From assembly GCF_014854695.1 (NCBI RefSeq), contig NZ_CP027557.1, forward strand, positions 2,418,001-2,482,000: a DNA stretch of 64,000 nucleotides, written 5' to 3'. Positions 11,418-26,151 of this stretch are shown piece after piece (position 1 is the stretch's first letter; every line of letters begins with the position of its first letter). Position numbers and translations under genes: made by a program. This DNA is from Rhodococcus rhodochrous (GTDB lineage: Bacteria > Actinomycetota > Actinomycetes > Mycobacteriales > Mycobacteriaceae). Under the pieces are notes generated by a model. It did not search any database. It saw only the letters and a list, made by a program, of their open reading frames with translations, and had not been told where the DNA came from.

Positions 11418-12731
11418 GTGACGCCGCAGGTGCTCATCCGCAACGTCCGCCTCTACGGCGAGGGGGACCCGGTCGACGTGCTGCTCGGCGACGAGCAGAT
11501 CCTCGCGATCGGCGCCGACCTCGAGGCCGACGCCGACGCGGAGATCGTCGACGGTACCGGACAGATCGTGCTCCCGGGCTTCGTCGACCTGCACACGCAC
11601 CTGCGCGAACCGGGCCGCGAGGACACCGAGACCGTCGACTCGGGCTCGGCCGCCGCGGCGCGCGGCGGGTACACCGCGGTGTTCGCGATGGCCAACACCG
11701 ATCCGGTCGCCGACTCGGTGGTCGTCACCGATCACGTGTGGCGCCGCGGCCGCGAGGTCGGGCTCGTCGACGTCCACCCCGTGGGTGCGGTCACCGTCGG
11801 ACTCGAGGGCAAGCAGATCGCCGAGATGGGCACGATGGCCGCCGGTGTCGGTGGCGTGCGGATGTTCTCCGACGACGGCAAGTGCGTCTACGACCCGCTG
11901 CTCATGCGTCGCGCGCTCGAGTACTCGGCCTCGCTCGGTGTCCTGATCGCCCAGCACGCCGAGGAGCCGCGGCTGACCGTCGGTGCCGTCGCGCACGAGG
12001 GACCGACCGCGGCGCGTCTCGGCCTCACCGGCTGGCCCCGCGCCGCCGAGGAGTCCATCGTCGCCCGCGACGCGCTGCTCGCCCGCGACGCCGGAGCTCG
12101 TGTGCACATCTGCCACGCGTCGACGGCCGGCACCGTCGAGCTCGTCCGGTGGGCGCGCTCGCAGGGCATCTCGATCAGCGCCGAGGTCACGCCGCACCAC
12201 CTGCTCCTCGACGACTCGCGTCTCGAGAGCTACGACGGCATCAACCGGGTCAATCCGCCGCTGCGCGAGAGATCCGACGTCGAAGCACTGCGCCGCGGCC
12301 TCGCGGACGGGACCATCGACTGTGTGGCCACCGACCACGCCCCGCACGCCGAACAGGACAAGTGCTGCGAGTTCTCACAGGCACGTCCGGGAATGCTCGG
12401 ACTCGAGACGGCGTTGTCCGTCGTGATCGAGACGATGGTCCGGCCTGGCCTGCTGGACTGGCGCGGCGTCGCGAAGGTCATGAGCGAGCGTCCCGCGGAG
12501 ATCGTGGGCCTCGACGACCAGGGCAGGCCGCTCGAGGTGGGCGAACCCGCGAACATCGTGCTCGTGGACCCGGACACCGAGTGGACGGTGCACGGTCCCG
12601 ACCTCGCGAGCATCTCCCACAACACGCCCTACGAGGACATGACCCTGCCGGGCCGGGTCACCACCACCGTGTTGCGCGGACGGATCACCGCCCGCGACGG
12701 TGCGGTGTTCCCGCGCTCGACCGAAAGGTAG
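11418..12731 (+). CDS. pyrC: Dihydroorotase
   Basis: Zinc amidohydrolase that cyclises carbamoyl-aspartate to dihydroorotate. About 437 residues. Metal-site motifs: [13 protein letters not shown] (residues ~53-65), HVCHAST-type IHICHAST as VHICHAST, and [17 protein letters not shown] 11418 is preferred because AGGAG sits 8 nt upstream and homologues begin near [12 protein letters not shown]; a GTG at 11370 overlapping the pyrB stop would add 16 residues and cannot be excluded. Type I dihydroorotase by its HTHLREPG motif. Confidence 0.95.
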   Translation: MTPQVLIRNVRLYGEGDPVDVLLGDEQILAIGADLEADADAEIVDGTGQIVLPGFVDLHTHLREPGREDTETVDSGSAAAARGGYTAVFAMANTDPVADSVVVTDHVWRRGREVGLVDVHPVGAVTVGLEGKQIAEMGTMAAGVGGVRMFSDDGKCVYDPLLMRRALEYSASLGVLIAQHAEEPRLTVGAVAHEGPTAARLGLTGWPRAAEESIVARDALLARDAGARVHICHASTAGTVELVRWARSQGISISAEVTPHHLLLDDSRLESYDGINRVNPPLRERSDVEALRRGLADGTIDCVATDHAPHAEQDKCCEFSQARPGMLGLETALSVVIETMVRPGLLDWRGVAKVMSERPAEIVGLDDQGRPLEVGEPANIVLVDPDTEWTVHGPDLASISHNTPYEDMTLPGRVTTTVLRGRITARDGAVFPRSTER

Positions 12732-12739
12732 GAACCGAC

Positions 12740-13231
12740 ATGGATCGCTTTCTCATCACCGTCGGTTTCCTCGCGCTCTGGGTGGTGCTCGTCCTGCTGA
12801 TGTGGAAGGGCTGGAAGGGACGCGCCCGACGCCAGCGGGATGCGGTCGGCGAACTGCCGACCGTGCCCGCGGAGCTGGGGGAGCGGCTCGTCGAGCCGAG
12901 CACGGGCCTGTACGTCGGCAGCACCCTCGCGCCGAGCTGGCAGGACCGCGTCGCGGTCGGCGACCTCGGACACCGCGCGAACGCGGAACTGTCGCGCTAC
13001 CGATCCGGTGCGCTGCTCGAACGCGACGGTGCATCCCCGATCTGGATCCCGCAGGACTCGATCCGTGCGATCCGCACCGAGCGCGGGCTGGCCGGCAAGG
13101 TCATGTCCCAGGACGGGGTGCTGGTCATCCGCTGGGAGCTGCCCTCGGGGACCGAGATCGACACGGGCTTCCGCGGAGACGACAAGTCGATCTACCCGCT
13201 CTGGACGAACGGGAACGACGAAAAATCTTGA
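12740..13231 (+). CDS. Membrane-anchored protein of the pyr operon (Rv1382-like)
   Basis: A 163-residue protein with one N-terminal transmembrane helix (residues ~4-22, FLITVGFLALWVVLVLLMW) and a basic stop-transfer (KGWKGRARRQR), then a soluble beta-rich domain (~40-160). It corresponds to the gene between pyrC and carA in mycobacteria (Rv1382, annotated as export or membrane protein). Function is unknown. The ATG 12740 lies 8 bp after pyrC, with GGTAGGAA as ribosome site. The TGA stop is followed in the same frame by 33 more codons rich in Asp and His, ending at 13333; see findings. Confidence 0.85.
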   Translation: MDRFLITVGFLALWVVLVLLMWKGWKGRARRQRDAVGELPTVPAELGERLVEPSTGLYVGSTLAPSWQDRVAVGDLGHRANAELSRYRSGALLERDGASPIWIPQDSIRAIRTERGLAGKVMSQDGVLVIRWELPSGTEIDTGFRGDDKSIYPLWTNGNDEKS

Positions 13232-13348
13232 GACGGTGACGATCACAACGACGATGACGATCACGACGAACAACACGACGATCACGACACGCGAGATCTC
13301 AGCCCGTGCGGCCGGCTCTGGTGCGGTCGATAAGAACGGAGACAACGC

Positions 13349-14532
13349 ATGAGCGGCAGAACATTCGGCGGCGGCACGGCTGTGCTGGTCCTCGAGGACG
13401 GACGGGTCTTCCGCGGCATCCCCTTCGGTGCGGTCGGACAGACCCTCGGCGAGGCCGTCTTCAGCACGGGCATGACCGGCTACCAGGAGACCCTCACCGA
13501 TCCCAGCTACCACCGGCAGATCGTGGTGGCCACGGCACCGCAGATCGGCAACACCGGCTGGAACCACGAGGACAACGAGTCCGTCGGCCCCACCGGCGAT
13601 CACGCCGAGTCCAAGATCTGGGTGGCCGGCTTCATCGTCCGCGACCCCTCGCGTCGAGTGTCGAGCTGGCGCGCCACCGGCTCGCTGCAGGACGAACTCG
13701 AGCGGCAGAACATCGTGGGTCTGGCGGGCATCGACACCCGCGCACTCGTGCGGCACCTGCGCACCCGCGGTTCGATGCGCGCCGGGATCTTCTCTGGCGA
13801 CGCCCTCGCCTGGAAGGGTGACGACCTCGACATCGACGTCCTGCTCGACCGTGTGAAGAGCCAGCCCTCGATGCTCGGCGCCGACCTCGCCGGCGAGGTG
13901 AGCACCTCCTCCGGTTACGTCGTCGAACCGACCGACGGCGAGGCCCGCTTCACCGTCGCGGCCATCGACCTCGGCATCAAGACCAACACCCCGCGCATGT
14001 TCGCCCAGCGCGGCATCCGCGTGCACGTGCTGCCGTCCACCGCGACGCTGCACGACATCCTCGACCTGAAGGCCGACGGCGTCTTCCTGTCCAACGGGCC
14101 GGGCGACCCGGCGACCGCCGACGGCGCGGTGCACCTGACCAAGGAGGTGCTCGGCCAGGGTCTGCCCCTGTTCGGCATCTGCTTCGGCAACCAGATCCTC
14201 GGCCGCGCGCTCGGCCTGGGCACCTACAAGATGAAGTTCGGTCACCGCGGCATCAACATCCCGGTGGTCGAGCACGAGACCGGCCGCATCGCGATCACCG
14301 CGCAGAACCACGGGTTCGCGCTCGAAGGCGAGGCCGGCCAGGAGTTCGACACCCCGTTCGGTCGCGCGGTCGTCAGCCACACCTGCGCCAACGACGGTGC
14401 GGTCGAGGGCGTCAAGCTCCTCGACGGCCGTGCCTTCTCCGTGCAGTACCACCCCGAAGCGGCGGCCGGACCGCACGACGCCGCCTACCTGTTCGATCGT
14501 TTCACCCGCATGCTCGAGGGAGAGAAGAACTG

Positions 14533-14533
<1 letters not shown>
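13349..14533 (+). CDS. carA: Carbamoyl phosphate synthase small (glutaminase) chain
   Basis: Releases ammonia from glutamine and channels it to CarB. It has 394 residues: an N-terminal CarA domain ([17 protein letters not shown]) and a class I glutamine amidotransferase domain with the nucleophile Cys in [10 protein letters not shown] and the His-Glu pair in [11 protein letters not shown]. The oxyanion-side loop LSNGPGDPA is also present. ATG 13349 follows ACGGAG. Its stop overlaps the carB ATG (TGATG), which fits 1:1 subunit synthesis. Confidence 0.97.
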
Positions 14534-17873
<3,340 letters not shown>

Positions 17874-17877
<4 letters not shown>

Positions 17878-18716
17878 CGCCCTTCGGGCAGCGACTCGCG
17901 GACGCTCTCGGGCGCCGCGGGCCGCTGTGCGTGGGCATCGACCCGCATCCGGGGCTCCTCACCGCGTGGGGGCTCGCCGACGACGTCGACGGCCTGGCTC
18001 GGTTCGGTGAACTGTGCGTCGAGGCCTTCGGCGACACCGTCGCGGTCGTCAAGCCGCAGGTGGCGTTCTTCGAGGCCTACGGCTCCGCCGGTCTCGCGGT
18101 TCTCGAACGCACCATCGCGCACCTGGGGGAGGCGGGGGCGCTCGTCCTCGCCGACGCCAAGCGCGGTGACATCGGCTCCACGATGGACGCCTATGCACGC
18201 ACCTGGCTGTCGGACGGCTCTCCGCTGTGCTCGGACGCGGTGACCGTCTCCCCGTATCTGGGTTTCGGTTCGCTCGCCCCGGCGCTCGATCTGGCCGCCG
18301 GAACGGGCCGCGGGGTGTTCGTGCTCGCGGCGACCTCCAATCCCGAGGGTGCCCAGTTCCAACGCGCGCGGCTGGACGACGGGCGCACTGTCGCGCAGGC
18401 CGTGGTGGACGAGTGCGCTGCTCGCAACAGCGCTGCCCCCACGGACGGGGCCGCAGGGCTCGGCTCCGTGGGTGTGGTGGTCGGTGCGACCCTCACCGAG
18501 GCACCGGACCTGTCCGACCTCCACGGGCCCATCCTGATGCCCGGAGTGGGGGCCCAGGGCGGCACCGCCGACGACGTGCGACGACTCGCAGGCGACCACC
18601 TGCGGGCGGTCGTGCCCAACGTCTCACGCGACGTGCTGCGGGCCGGCCCGTCCGTCGCCGACCTGCGGGCCGCCGTCGCCCGCACCCTGGACGGCTTCGC
18701 CTTCCTGACGAACTGA
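17874..18716 (+). CDS. pyrF: Orotidine 5'-phosphate decarboxylase (type 2)
   Basis: Decarboxylates OMP to UMP, the last step of the pathway. It has 280 residues. The catalytic motif is [18 protein letters not shown], with the Lys and Asp residues of the OMP decarboxylase active site. The long form with the SNPEGAQFQ insertion is the actinobacterial type 2 enzyme. GTG 17874 overlaps the carB stop. Last gene of the operon; a 15-bp hairpin follows. pyrD and pyrE are not in the window. Confidence 0.95.
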
Positions 18717-18727
18717 GACGTTCGACT

Positions 18728-18764
18728 CTCGTGCCCGGATCGCCACGCGCGATCCGGGCACGAG
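18728..18764 (+). terminator. Terminator of the pyr operon
   Basis: Perfect 15-bp stem between 18728-18742 and 18750-18764 around a 7-nt loop, 11 nt after the pyrF stop. No T tract. Confidence 0.7.
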
Positions 18765-19145
18765 TCGTACATATCGCTCGTATGCACTCTGACCTGCGCT
18801 CGGAGTGGCGCGACACGCGGAATGGGAAAAAAATTTCTCGGCCCGCCGAAGCGCCGGAGCAGCGGGTCGGTGAGCCGGGGAGCCGCCCGACCCGATGTGG
18901 CCCGCTCTGTCGCATCGAATACCCGGTGACCTGCGGTTTTTCACTGTTCGAGCAGTTCGTGGCGATGTCTCGACGCCGATCGGAGGGTGCGAGATCCACT
19001 GCGGAAACGGCGTGCACTACCGCACGGATTTTCGAGCGGATCGCCGGGGGGTGGGTTCGCATTCGTCGGTGGTCGTGAGTACGGTCGCTATCGCCGCTGG
19101 TTACAGCGGTGAAGACTCGAAAGCCAACGATGAGACGGAGGAACC
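18765..19145. other. Intergenic region before mihF
   Basis: No convincing gene on either strand; short open frames lack ribosome sites and family resemblance. An A/T-rich patch (about 18826-18838) stands out from the GC-rich surroundings. TACGGT at 19080-19085 with TTCGCA at 19056 could be the mihF promoter, giving a ~55-nt leader. In Mycobacterium tuberculosis a PE/PPE pair occupies this position; here there is none. Confidence 0.4.
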
Positions 19146-19466
19146 GTGGCCCTTCCCCAGCTGACCGATGAGCAGCGCGCCGCTGCTCTGGAGAAGGCGG
19201 CTGCTGCCCGTCGTGCCCGGGCTGAGCTCAAGGAGCGCCTCAAGCGCGGCGGCACCGACCTCAAGCAGGTGCTCAAGGACGCCGAGAACGACGAGATCCT
19301 CGGCAAGATGAAGGTGTCGGCTCTGCTCGAGGCCCTGCCGAAGGTCGGCAAGGTCAAGGCGCAGGAAATCATGACCGAGCTGGAGATCGCCCCGACCCGC
19401 CGTCTGCGCGGCCTCGGCGACCGTCAGCGCAAGGCCCTGCTCGCCAGGTTCGATTTCGACGCCTGA
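19146..19466 (+). CDS. mihF: Mycobacterial-type integration host factor (mIHF)
   Basis: Small nucleoid protein, 106 residues, of the actinobacterial mIHF/sIHF type, unrelated to IHF-alpha/beta. A long basic N-terminal helix ([23 protein letters not shown]) leads to a helix-two-turn-helix/HhH region [20 protein letters not shown] that contacts DNA. The GTG start at 19146 follows ACGGAGGA. It lies before gmk as in mycobacteria (Rv1388-Rv1389). It is expected to bend DNA and support phage integration and nucleoid structure. Confidence 0.95.
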   Translation: MALPQLTDEQRAAALEKAAAARRARAELKERLKRGGTDLKQVLKDAENDEILGKMKVSALLEALPKVGKVKAQEIMTELEIAPTRRLRGLGDRQRKALLARFDFDA

Positions 19467-19470
19467 GCAC

Positions 19471-20082
19471 GTGGTAGCTGACGCACGACCCGTGACGGAC
19501 AGCGCACCCGCAACGCGGAGGGGCCGGCTGGTGGTACTGGCCGGACCCTCCGCGGTGGGTAAGTCGACCGTCGTACGCCTTCTGCGGAGCCGGATCCCGG
19601 ATCTGCACTTCAGTGTCTCGGCCACCACCCGGGACCCGCGACCGGGCGAGGTGGACGGAGTGGACTACCACTTCGTCGGCCGCGCCGAGTTCGACCGGAT
19701 GATCGAAGCCGGCGAACTGCTCGAATGGGCCGACATCCACGGCGGCCTGCAGCGATCGGGCACGCCGGCCAAGCCGGTGCTCGACGCACTCGCCGAGGGA
19801 CATCCGGTGCTCGTGGAGGTCGACCTCGCGGGTGCGCGGGCCGTCCGTGCAGCGATGCAGGACGCAGTCCTCGCCTTCCTCGCCCCGCCCAGTTGGGAGG
19901 TGCTCGTCGAGCGCCTCACCGGCCGAGGCACCGAAACCGACGAGGTCGTCGCTCGCAGGCTCGATACCGCCCGCAGCGAACTGGCCGCGCAGGACGAGTT
20001 CGATGTCGTGATCATCAACGACGATGTCGACCGGGCCTGCGATGAATTGGTATCCTTGTTGGTTGGACCCGGAGCCGACTGA
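19471..20082 (+). CDS. gmk: Guanylate kinase
   Basis: Phosphorylates GMP to GDP. P-loop GPSAVGKST lies near residue 28; the GMP-binding [22 protein letters not shown] follows. It has 203 residues with a ~18-residue N-terminal extension. A GTG at 19471 lies 4 bp after the mihF stop; an alternative GTG at 19492 would remove seven residues. The next gene is rpoZ after a 75-bp gap. Confidence 0.95.
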   Translation: MVADARPVTDSAPATRRGRLVVLAGPSAVGKSTVVRLLRSRIPDLHFSVSATTRDPRPGEVDGVDYHFVGRAEFDRMIEAGELLEWADIHGGLQRSGTPAKPVLDALAEGHPVLVEVDLAGARAVRAAMQDAVLAFLAPPSWEVLVERLTGRGTETDEVVARRLDTARSELAAQDEFDVVIINDDVDRACDELVSLLVGPGAD

Positions 20083-21740
<1,658 letters not shown>

Positions 21741-21753
21741 TTTCAATACTCGC

Positions 21754-21811
21754 GCCGACGCCTGCGGAGCAGTAGCGTCGGCACTGCGATCGGGTCTCTC
21801 CGGCCCGATCG
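21754..21811 (+). terminator. Two hairpins between coaBC and metK
   Basis: Hairpin one pairs 21754-21761 with 21775-21782 (8 bp, 13-nt loop). Hairpin two pairs 21787-21794 with 21804-21811 (8 bp, 9-nt loop). They lie before a possible metK -10 (TACGGT, 21828-21833), so they probably terminate rpoZ-coaBC. They do not show the conserved core of a SAM riboswitch. Confidence 0.4.
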
Positions 21812-21874
21812 GGGAGCGCATGCTCCATACGGTTTGTCCGTCCAGCGCTTGGCGCACAGTCGAGAGGGAGTTTC

Positions 21875-23089
21875 GTGAGCAAGACCGGCGGTCGTCTTTT
21901 CACCAGTGAGTCCGTGACCGAAGGGCATCCGGACAAGATCTGTGACGCGATCAGCGACTCGGTTCTCGACGCGCTCCTCACCGAGGATCCTCGTGCCCGG
22001 GTAGCTGTGGAAACCCTCGTCACCACGGGCCAGGTGCACGTGGTCGGTGAGGTCACCACCTCGGCGTACGCCGACATCCCCAAGATCGTCCGCGATCGGG
22101 TGCTCGAGATCGGCTACGACTCGTCGTCGAAAGGCTTCGACGGCAACTCCTGCGGTGTCAACATCGCGATCGGCGCGCAGTCGCCCGAGATCGCCGGCGG
22201 CGTCGACGTCTCGCACGAGGCGCGCAGCGGTGTGCTCACCGACGACGAGGTCGCCCGCCAGGGCGCCGGCGACCAGGGCCTGATGTTCGGCTACGCGTGC
22301 TCCGACACGCCCGAACTCATGCCGTTGCCGATCTCCCTCGCACATCGCCTGTCGCGCCGGCTCACCGAGGTCCGCAAGTCTGCGGTCCTGCCGTACCTGC
22401 GTCCCGACGGCAAGACCCAGGTCACCATCGAGTACGACGGCGACAAGCCCGTCCGTCTCGACACGATCGTCATCTCGACGCAGCACGCCGCCGATATCGA
22501 TCTGAACAACCTGCTCACGCCGGATCTGCGCACCCACGTCGTCGATGCGGTGCTCGCCGACCCGAACCTGGCCGACCTCGACACGGCCGACGTGCGTCTG
22601 CTGGTCAACCCGTCCGGATCGTTCGTCCTCGGCGGCCCGATGGGCGACGCCGGCCTCACCGGCCGCAAGATCATCGTCGACACCTACGGTGGCATGGCCC
22701 GTCACGGTGGTGGCGCGTTCTCCGGCAAGGACCCGTCGAAGGTCGACCGTTCGGCCGCCTACGCGATGCGCTGGGTCGCCAAGACCGCCGTCGCCGCCGG
22801 TCTCGCCGACCGCATCGAGGTGCAGGTCGCCTACGCGATCGGCAAGGCGGCTCCGGTGGGTCTGTTCGTCGAGACCTTCGGCACCGAGAAGACCGACCCG
22901 GCCCGCATCCAGCAGGCCATCGGTGAGGTCTTCGACCTGCGTCCGGGCGCGATCATCCGCGACCTGGACCTGCTGCGCCCGATCTACGCGCAGACCGCTG
23001 CGTACGGCCACTTCGGCCGTACCGACATCGAGCTGCCGTGGGAGAACACCGACCGCGCCGACAAGCTGCGCGCGGCCGCCGGTCTGTAG
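21875..23089 (+). CDS. metK: S-adenosylmethionine synthetase
   Basis: Makes SAM from methionine and ATP. It has 404 residues. [19 protein letters not shown] (N-terminal signature), [12 protein letters not shown] and [16 protein letters not shown] (P-loop-like) are all present. GTG 21875 follows GAGAGGGAG. priA follows after 17 bp. Confidence 0.98.
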   Translation: MSKTGGRLFTSESVTEGHPDKICDAISDSVLDALLTEDPRARVAVETLVTTGQVHVVGEVTTSAYADIPKIVRDRVLEIGYDSSSKGFDGNSCGVNIAIGAQSPEIAGGVDVSHEARSGVLTDDEVARQGAGDQGLMFGYACSDTPELMPLPISLAHRLSRRLTEVRKSAVLPYLRPDGKTQVTIEYDGDKPVRLDTIVISTQHAADIDLNNLLTPDLRTHVVDAVLADPNLADLDTADVRLLVNPSGSFVLGGPMGDAGLTGRKIIVDTYGGMARHGGGAFSGKDPSKVDRSAAYAMRWVAKTAVAAGLADRIEVQVAYAIGKAAPVGLFVETFGTEKTDPARIQQAIGEVFDLRPGAIIRDLDLLRPIYAQTAAYGHFGRTDIELPWENTDRADKLRAAAGL

Positions 23090-23106
23090 ATTCCGATCGG
23101 GCCCGG

Positions 23107-25125
23107 GTGGCTGCTGATTTCGACGCCGCCGAGGTCGATCCGGTCGCGCGGGTTCTCCCGCTGCTACCGGTTCCGCACCTCGACCGGGAGTTCGACTACC
23201 TGATCCCGCGCGACCTGGACGCGGACGCCCGCCCGGGCGTCCGCGTCCGCGTCCGCTTCGCCGGACGTCTGGTCGACGGTTTCCTGCTCGCACGCGCCGC
23301 GACGAGCGATCACACCGGCAAGCTCGGCCGGCTCGACCGGGTCGTCTCGTCCGAACAGGTCCTCACGCCCGAGATCGCTGCTCTGGCAGAGGAAGTCGCG
23401 ACCCGCTATGCCGGGACCCGGGCCGACGTGCTGCGTCTGGCGGTACCTCCGCGACACGCACGTGTCGAAGCCGAGACACCGCGCACACCGGAACCACCGC
23501 CTGTTCCGGAGATCGATCCCGCCGCGTGGGGCCGGTACCGGCACGGCGAGAACTTCCTCGAAGCGCTCGGCGGCGGCCGCGCCCCGCGCGCGGCCTGGCA
23601 GGCGCTGCCCGGTGAGGACTGGCCCCGACGGCTCGCCGAACTCGCCGCGCTGACCCTCGCCTCGGGGAAGGCGGCCGTGCTCGTCGTTCCCGATCAGCGC
23701 GACCTCGACCGTCTCGTGAAGGCGTGTGCAGACGTCGCCGGCGCCGATCACGTCGTCGGCCTCGCCGCCGGCCTCGGGCCGGCCGAGCGGTATCGGCGCT
23801 GGCTCGCGGCGCTGCGCGGATCCGCGCGCATCGTCGTCGGGACCCGGGCAGCGGCCTTCGCCCCGACCCCCGATCTCGGGCTCCTCGTGGTGTGGGACGA
23901 CGGCGACGACCTGCACTGCGAACCACGGTCCCCGTATCCGCACGCCCGCGAAGTGGCTGCTCTGCGCGCCCACGCCGTCGGTGCCGCCATCGTGATCGCC
24001 GGGCACGCCCGTACCGCGGAGACCCAGGCGCTCGTCGACGCCGGCTGGGCACACGATCTCGTGGCACCCCGCGACGTCGTACGGTCGTGCGCGCCGAAGG
24101 TCACGGCCCTCGCCGACAGCGACCACGCACTCGCACGGGATCCGGCCGCGCGTGCCGCGCGACTGCCTGCCATCGCGTTCGCCGCCGCCCGATCCGCCCT
24201 CGCGGCCGACCGTCCGGTGCTCGTGCAGGTACCGCGGCGCGGATACGTGCCCGCGCTCGCGTGCGGAAAGTGCCGGGCACCCGCCCGGTGCCGGCACTGC
24301 AACGGTCCGCTCGCACTGCCCACGGCGGCCGGTCCCGACGGCGCCGCGATCCCGGCATGCCGCTGGTGCGGTGTCGCCGATGCGCGCCACCGTTGCCACG
24401 CGTGCGGCGCGCGCTCGTTGCGGGCCGTGGTGGTCGGGGCGGCTCGCACCGCCGAAGAACTGGGCCGCGCCTTCCCCGGTGTGCCGGTCGTGACCTCCGG
24501 CGGCAACGACGTCAAGCACACCGTGCCCGGTTCGGCGTCGCTCGTCGTCTCCACTGTGGGTGCCGAACCCGTCGCCGAGGGCGGTTACGGGGCGGCGCTG
24601 CTCCTGGACGGGTGGGCGCTGCTCGGCCGGGCCGATCTGCGCGCTACCGAGGAGACGATGCGCCGCTGGCTCACCGCGTCGGCGCTCGTGCGGTCGTTCG
24701 CCGACGGGGGACAGGTCGTGGTCGTCGCCGATTCCGGCATCCCCACCGTGCAAGCTCTTGTGCGCTGGGATCCCGTGGGACACGCCCAGTCCGAGGTCTC
24801 CGAACGAGCCGAGGTCGGTTTTCCGCCCGCGGTCCACATGGCCGCGATCGACGGGGCGTCCGCGGCTGTCGCCGAACTCCTCGAAGCCACACATCTGCCC
24901 GAGGGAGCCGAGCTGCTCGGGCCCGTGCCGCTCCCGCCGGGTCAACGACTGCCGTTCGGGTCCGAGGGACCGGAACCGGAGAACGTGCACCGGATGATCG
25001 TGCGGGTCGCACGCGAGCGCGGTCGCGCACTCGGTCGCGCCCTGCGCGACGCCCAGGCCACCCGCACGGCGCGTCGCGCGGACGGTCCGCTGCGGGTCCA
25101 GGTGGATCCGCCGCGTATCGGCTGA
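23107..25125 (+). CDS. priA: Primosomal protein N' (PriA), helicase motifs lost
   Basis: A 672-residue PriA homologue. The N-terminal DNA-binding domain (VLPLLPVPHLDREFDYLIP) and the paired zinc-binding cysteines (CGKCRAPARCRHC, CRWCG, RHRCHACG at ~385-440) are kept. The ATPase motifs are not: the Walker A position reads LTLASGKAAVLVV without GKT, and the DEAH position reads VVWDDGDDL. Loss of helicase motifs is typical of mycobacterial-type PriA, so a structural restart role is likely. GTG 23107 chosen because it directly follows metK. Confidence 0.88.
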   Translation: MAADFDAAEVDPVARVLPLLPVPHLDREFDYLIPRDLDADARPGVRVRVRFAGRLVDGFLLARAATSDHTGKLGRLDRVVSSEQVLTPEIAALAEEVATRYAGTRADVLRLAVPPRHARVEAETPRTPEPPPVPEIDPAAWGRYRHGENFLEALGGGRAPRAAWQALPGEDWPRRLAELAALTLASGKAAVLVVPDQRDLDRLVKACADVAGADHVVGLAAGLGPAERYRRWLAALRGSARIVVGTRAAAFAPTPDLGLLVVWDDGDDLHCEPRSPYPHAREVAALRAHAVGAAIVIAGHARTAETQALVDAGWAHDLVAPRDVVRSCAPKVTALADSDHALARDPAARAARLPAIAFAAARSALAADRPVLVQVPRRGYVPALACGKCRAPARCRHCNGPLALPTAAGPDGAAIPACRWCGVADARHRCHACGARSLRAVVVGAARTAEELGRAFPGVPVVTSGGNDVKHTVPGSASLVVSTVGAEPVAEGGYGAALLLDGWALLGRADLRATEETMRRWLTASALVRSFADGGQVVVVADSGIPTVQALVRWDPVGHAQSEVSERAEVGFPPAVHMAAIDGASAAVAELLEATHLPEGAELLGPVPLPPGQRLPFGSEGPEPENVHRMIVRVARERGRALGRALRDAQATRTARRADGPLRVQVDPPRIG

Positions 25126-25164
25126 ACCGGCCGAGGTGAGCGGGTGCGGATCGCCACCGCCCGG

Positions 25165-25866
25165 CTAGGCCGCTTTCGGAATCGGTTGCGACGGAATCGA
25201 TGCGGCGTCCGTGCCCTTCCACAGGGCCGCGAAGTCGTGGCGATGGCGTATGCCGAGGATGTGCAGCAGGACGAAGCGCGGTACGGGCGGTACGAGATGC
25301 ACGACGTGATCGCGCGAGGAGTCGTCGAGACCGTCGATGAGCCAGTTCCCTTCCTTGCCGAGCTGCTGCATCCCTTTCGGTTTGATGTTGAACTCGTCGT
25401 CCCACGCCCGCCACTGCGCATCGGTGATACTGGTCGAGACCAGCGGCATCATCTCCCGCTCCTCGCGTTCGAGATGGGGTAGTAGCACCTCGGACAGGCG
25501 GGACAGTGCTGCACCGAGTGCCTCCCCGGAACCGGGGCGGTCGGCGCGGAAATCCCGGGCGGCGTCCTCGACGGCGGCGATCGCAGGCTCGATGGTGCGG
25601 TGGTCGGCGTTCATTCTCTCCACGAGCGGCGCCGCGTCGGGATTGCACTGCACCACGCGCGGATAGAGCCCACGGTCCTCGGACTCGTGGTGATGGTGCA
25701 GGAAATCCATCATCCACAACACGTGATCGGCGAGAGCCACTCGGTGAGTCTCCTGCCATGTCTTCGTCGAGGTGGCGACCTCGATGCGGAGGAGGTCGCG
25801 GCGGAGGGCGGAATGCACGATTCCCATGATTCGGGTATCGGCAGGTCCGTCGGGATCGGTGATCAT
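25165..25866 (-). CDS. Hemerythrin HHE domain protein
   Basis: A 233-residue protein whose first ~150 residues form a hemerythrin-like four-helix bundle. Predicted di-iron ligands: the His in LADHVLWMMDFL, the HHHHESEDRGLYP cluster, the His in NADHRTIEP and HLEREEREMMP. The last ~80 residues are a separate alpha-helical region with no known match. Role is probably oxygen, NO or redox sensing or iron handling, by family only. ATG 25866 follows GGGAG; the longer open frame upstream lacks a ribosome site. Convergent with priA. Confidence 0.88.
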   Translation of the reverse strand: MITDPDGPADTRIMGIVHSALRRDLLRIEVATSTKTWQETHRVALADHVLWMMDFLHHHHESEDRGLYPRVVQCNPDAAPLVERMNADHRTIEPAIAAVEDAARDFRADRPGSGEALGAALSRLSEVLLPHLEREEREMMPLVSTSITDAQWRAWDDEFNIKPKGMQQLGKEGNWLIDGLDDSSRDHVVHLVPPVPRFVLLHILGIRHRHDFAALWKGTDAASIPSQPIPKAA

Positions 25867-26024
25867 GACGACTCCCGTGAATCGACGAGCAACGAGACCT
25901 GCGGAGCGCAGGCGGGGATCTGCGAGGACGGTGCGGGGCACCGTGTTCGCACCGTGGAGTTTCCGTCGACGGAGGCTGTTCCCAGTGTCGATCCGGCACG
26001 GACCGAGCGCAAGACCGCCCGCTG

Positions 26025-26071
26025 CTGTCCTACATATGTACGACAGCGACACGCGTTGCCGGAGATATTAT
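26025..26071 (+). promoter_or_regulatory. 22-bp palindrome and -10 element upstream of the lipase gene
   Basis: CTGTC-N-TACATATGTA-N-GACAG at 26025-26046 is symmetric except for one base pair. TATTAT at 26066-26071 is a strong -10, and the palindrome covers the place of the -35. This looks like an operator for a dimeric regulator of the lipase or the divergent hemerythrin gene. Confidence 0.5.
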
Positions 26072-26151
26072 TTGTCACAGTAACGGAGCCGGTGATTGTG
26101 ACCGATCTCTTCCGTAGGTGCCGGGGAGGCACAGGAGGAGAGGGCGGACGA

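Noticed and set aside
13229-13231. Selenocysteine or programmed read-through at TGA
   Set aside because: No SECIS-like hairpin was evident and the protein has no redox motif; a nonsense change or chance is simpler. Kept as a finding only for the tail composition.
21741-21874. SAM riboswitch upstream of metK
   Set aside because: Two simple hairpins only; no conserved SAM-I, SAM-II or SAM-IV core could be identified, and they look like terminators.
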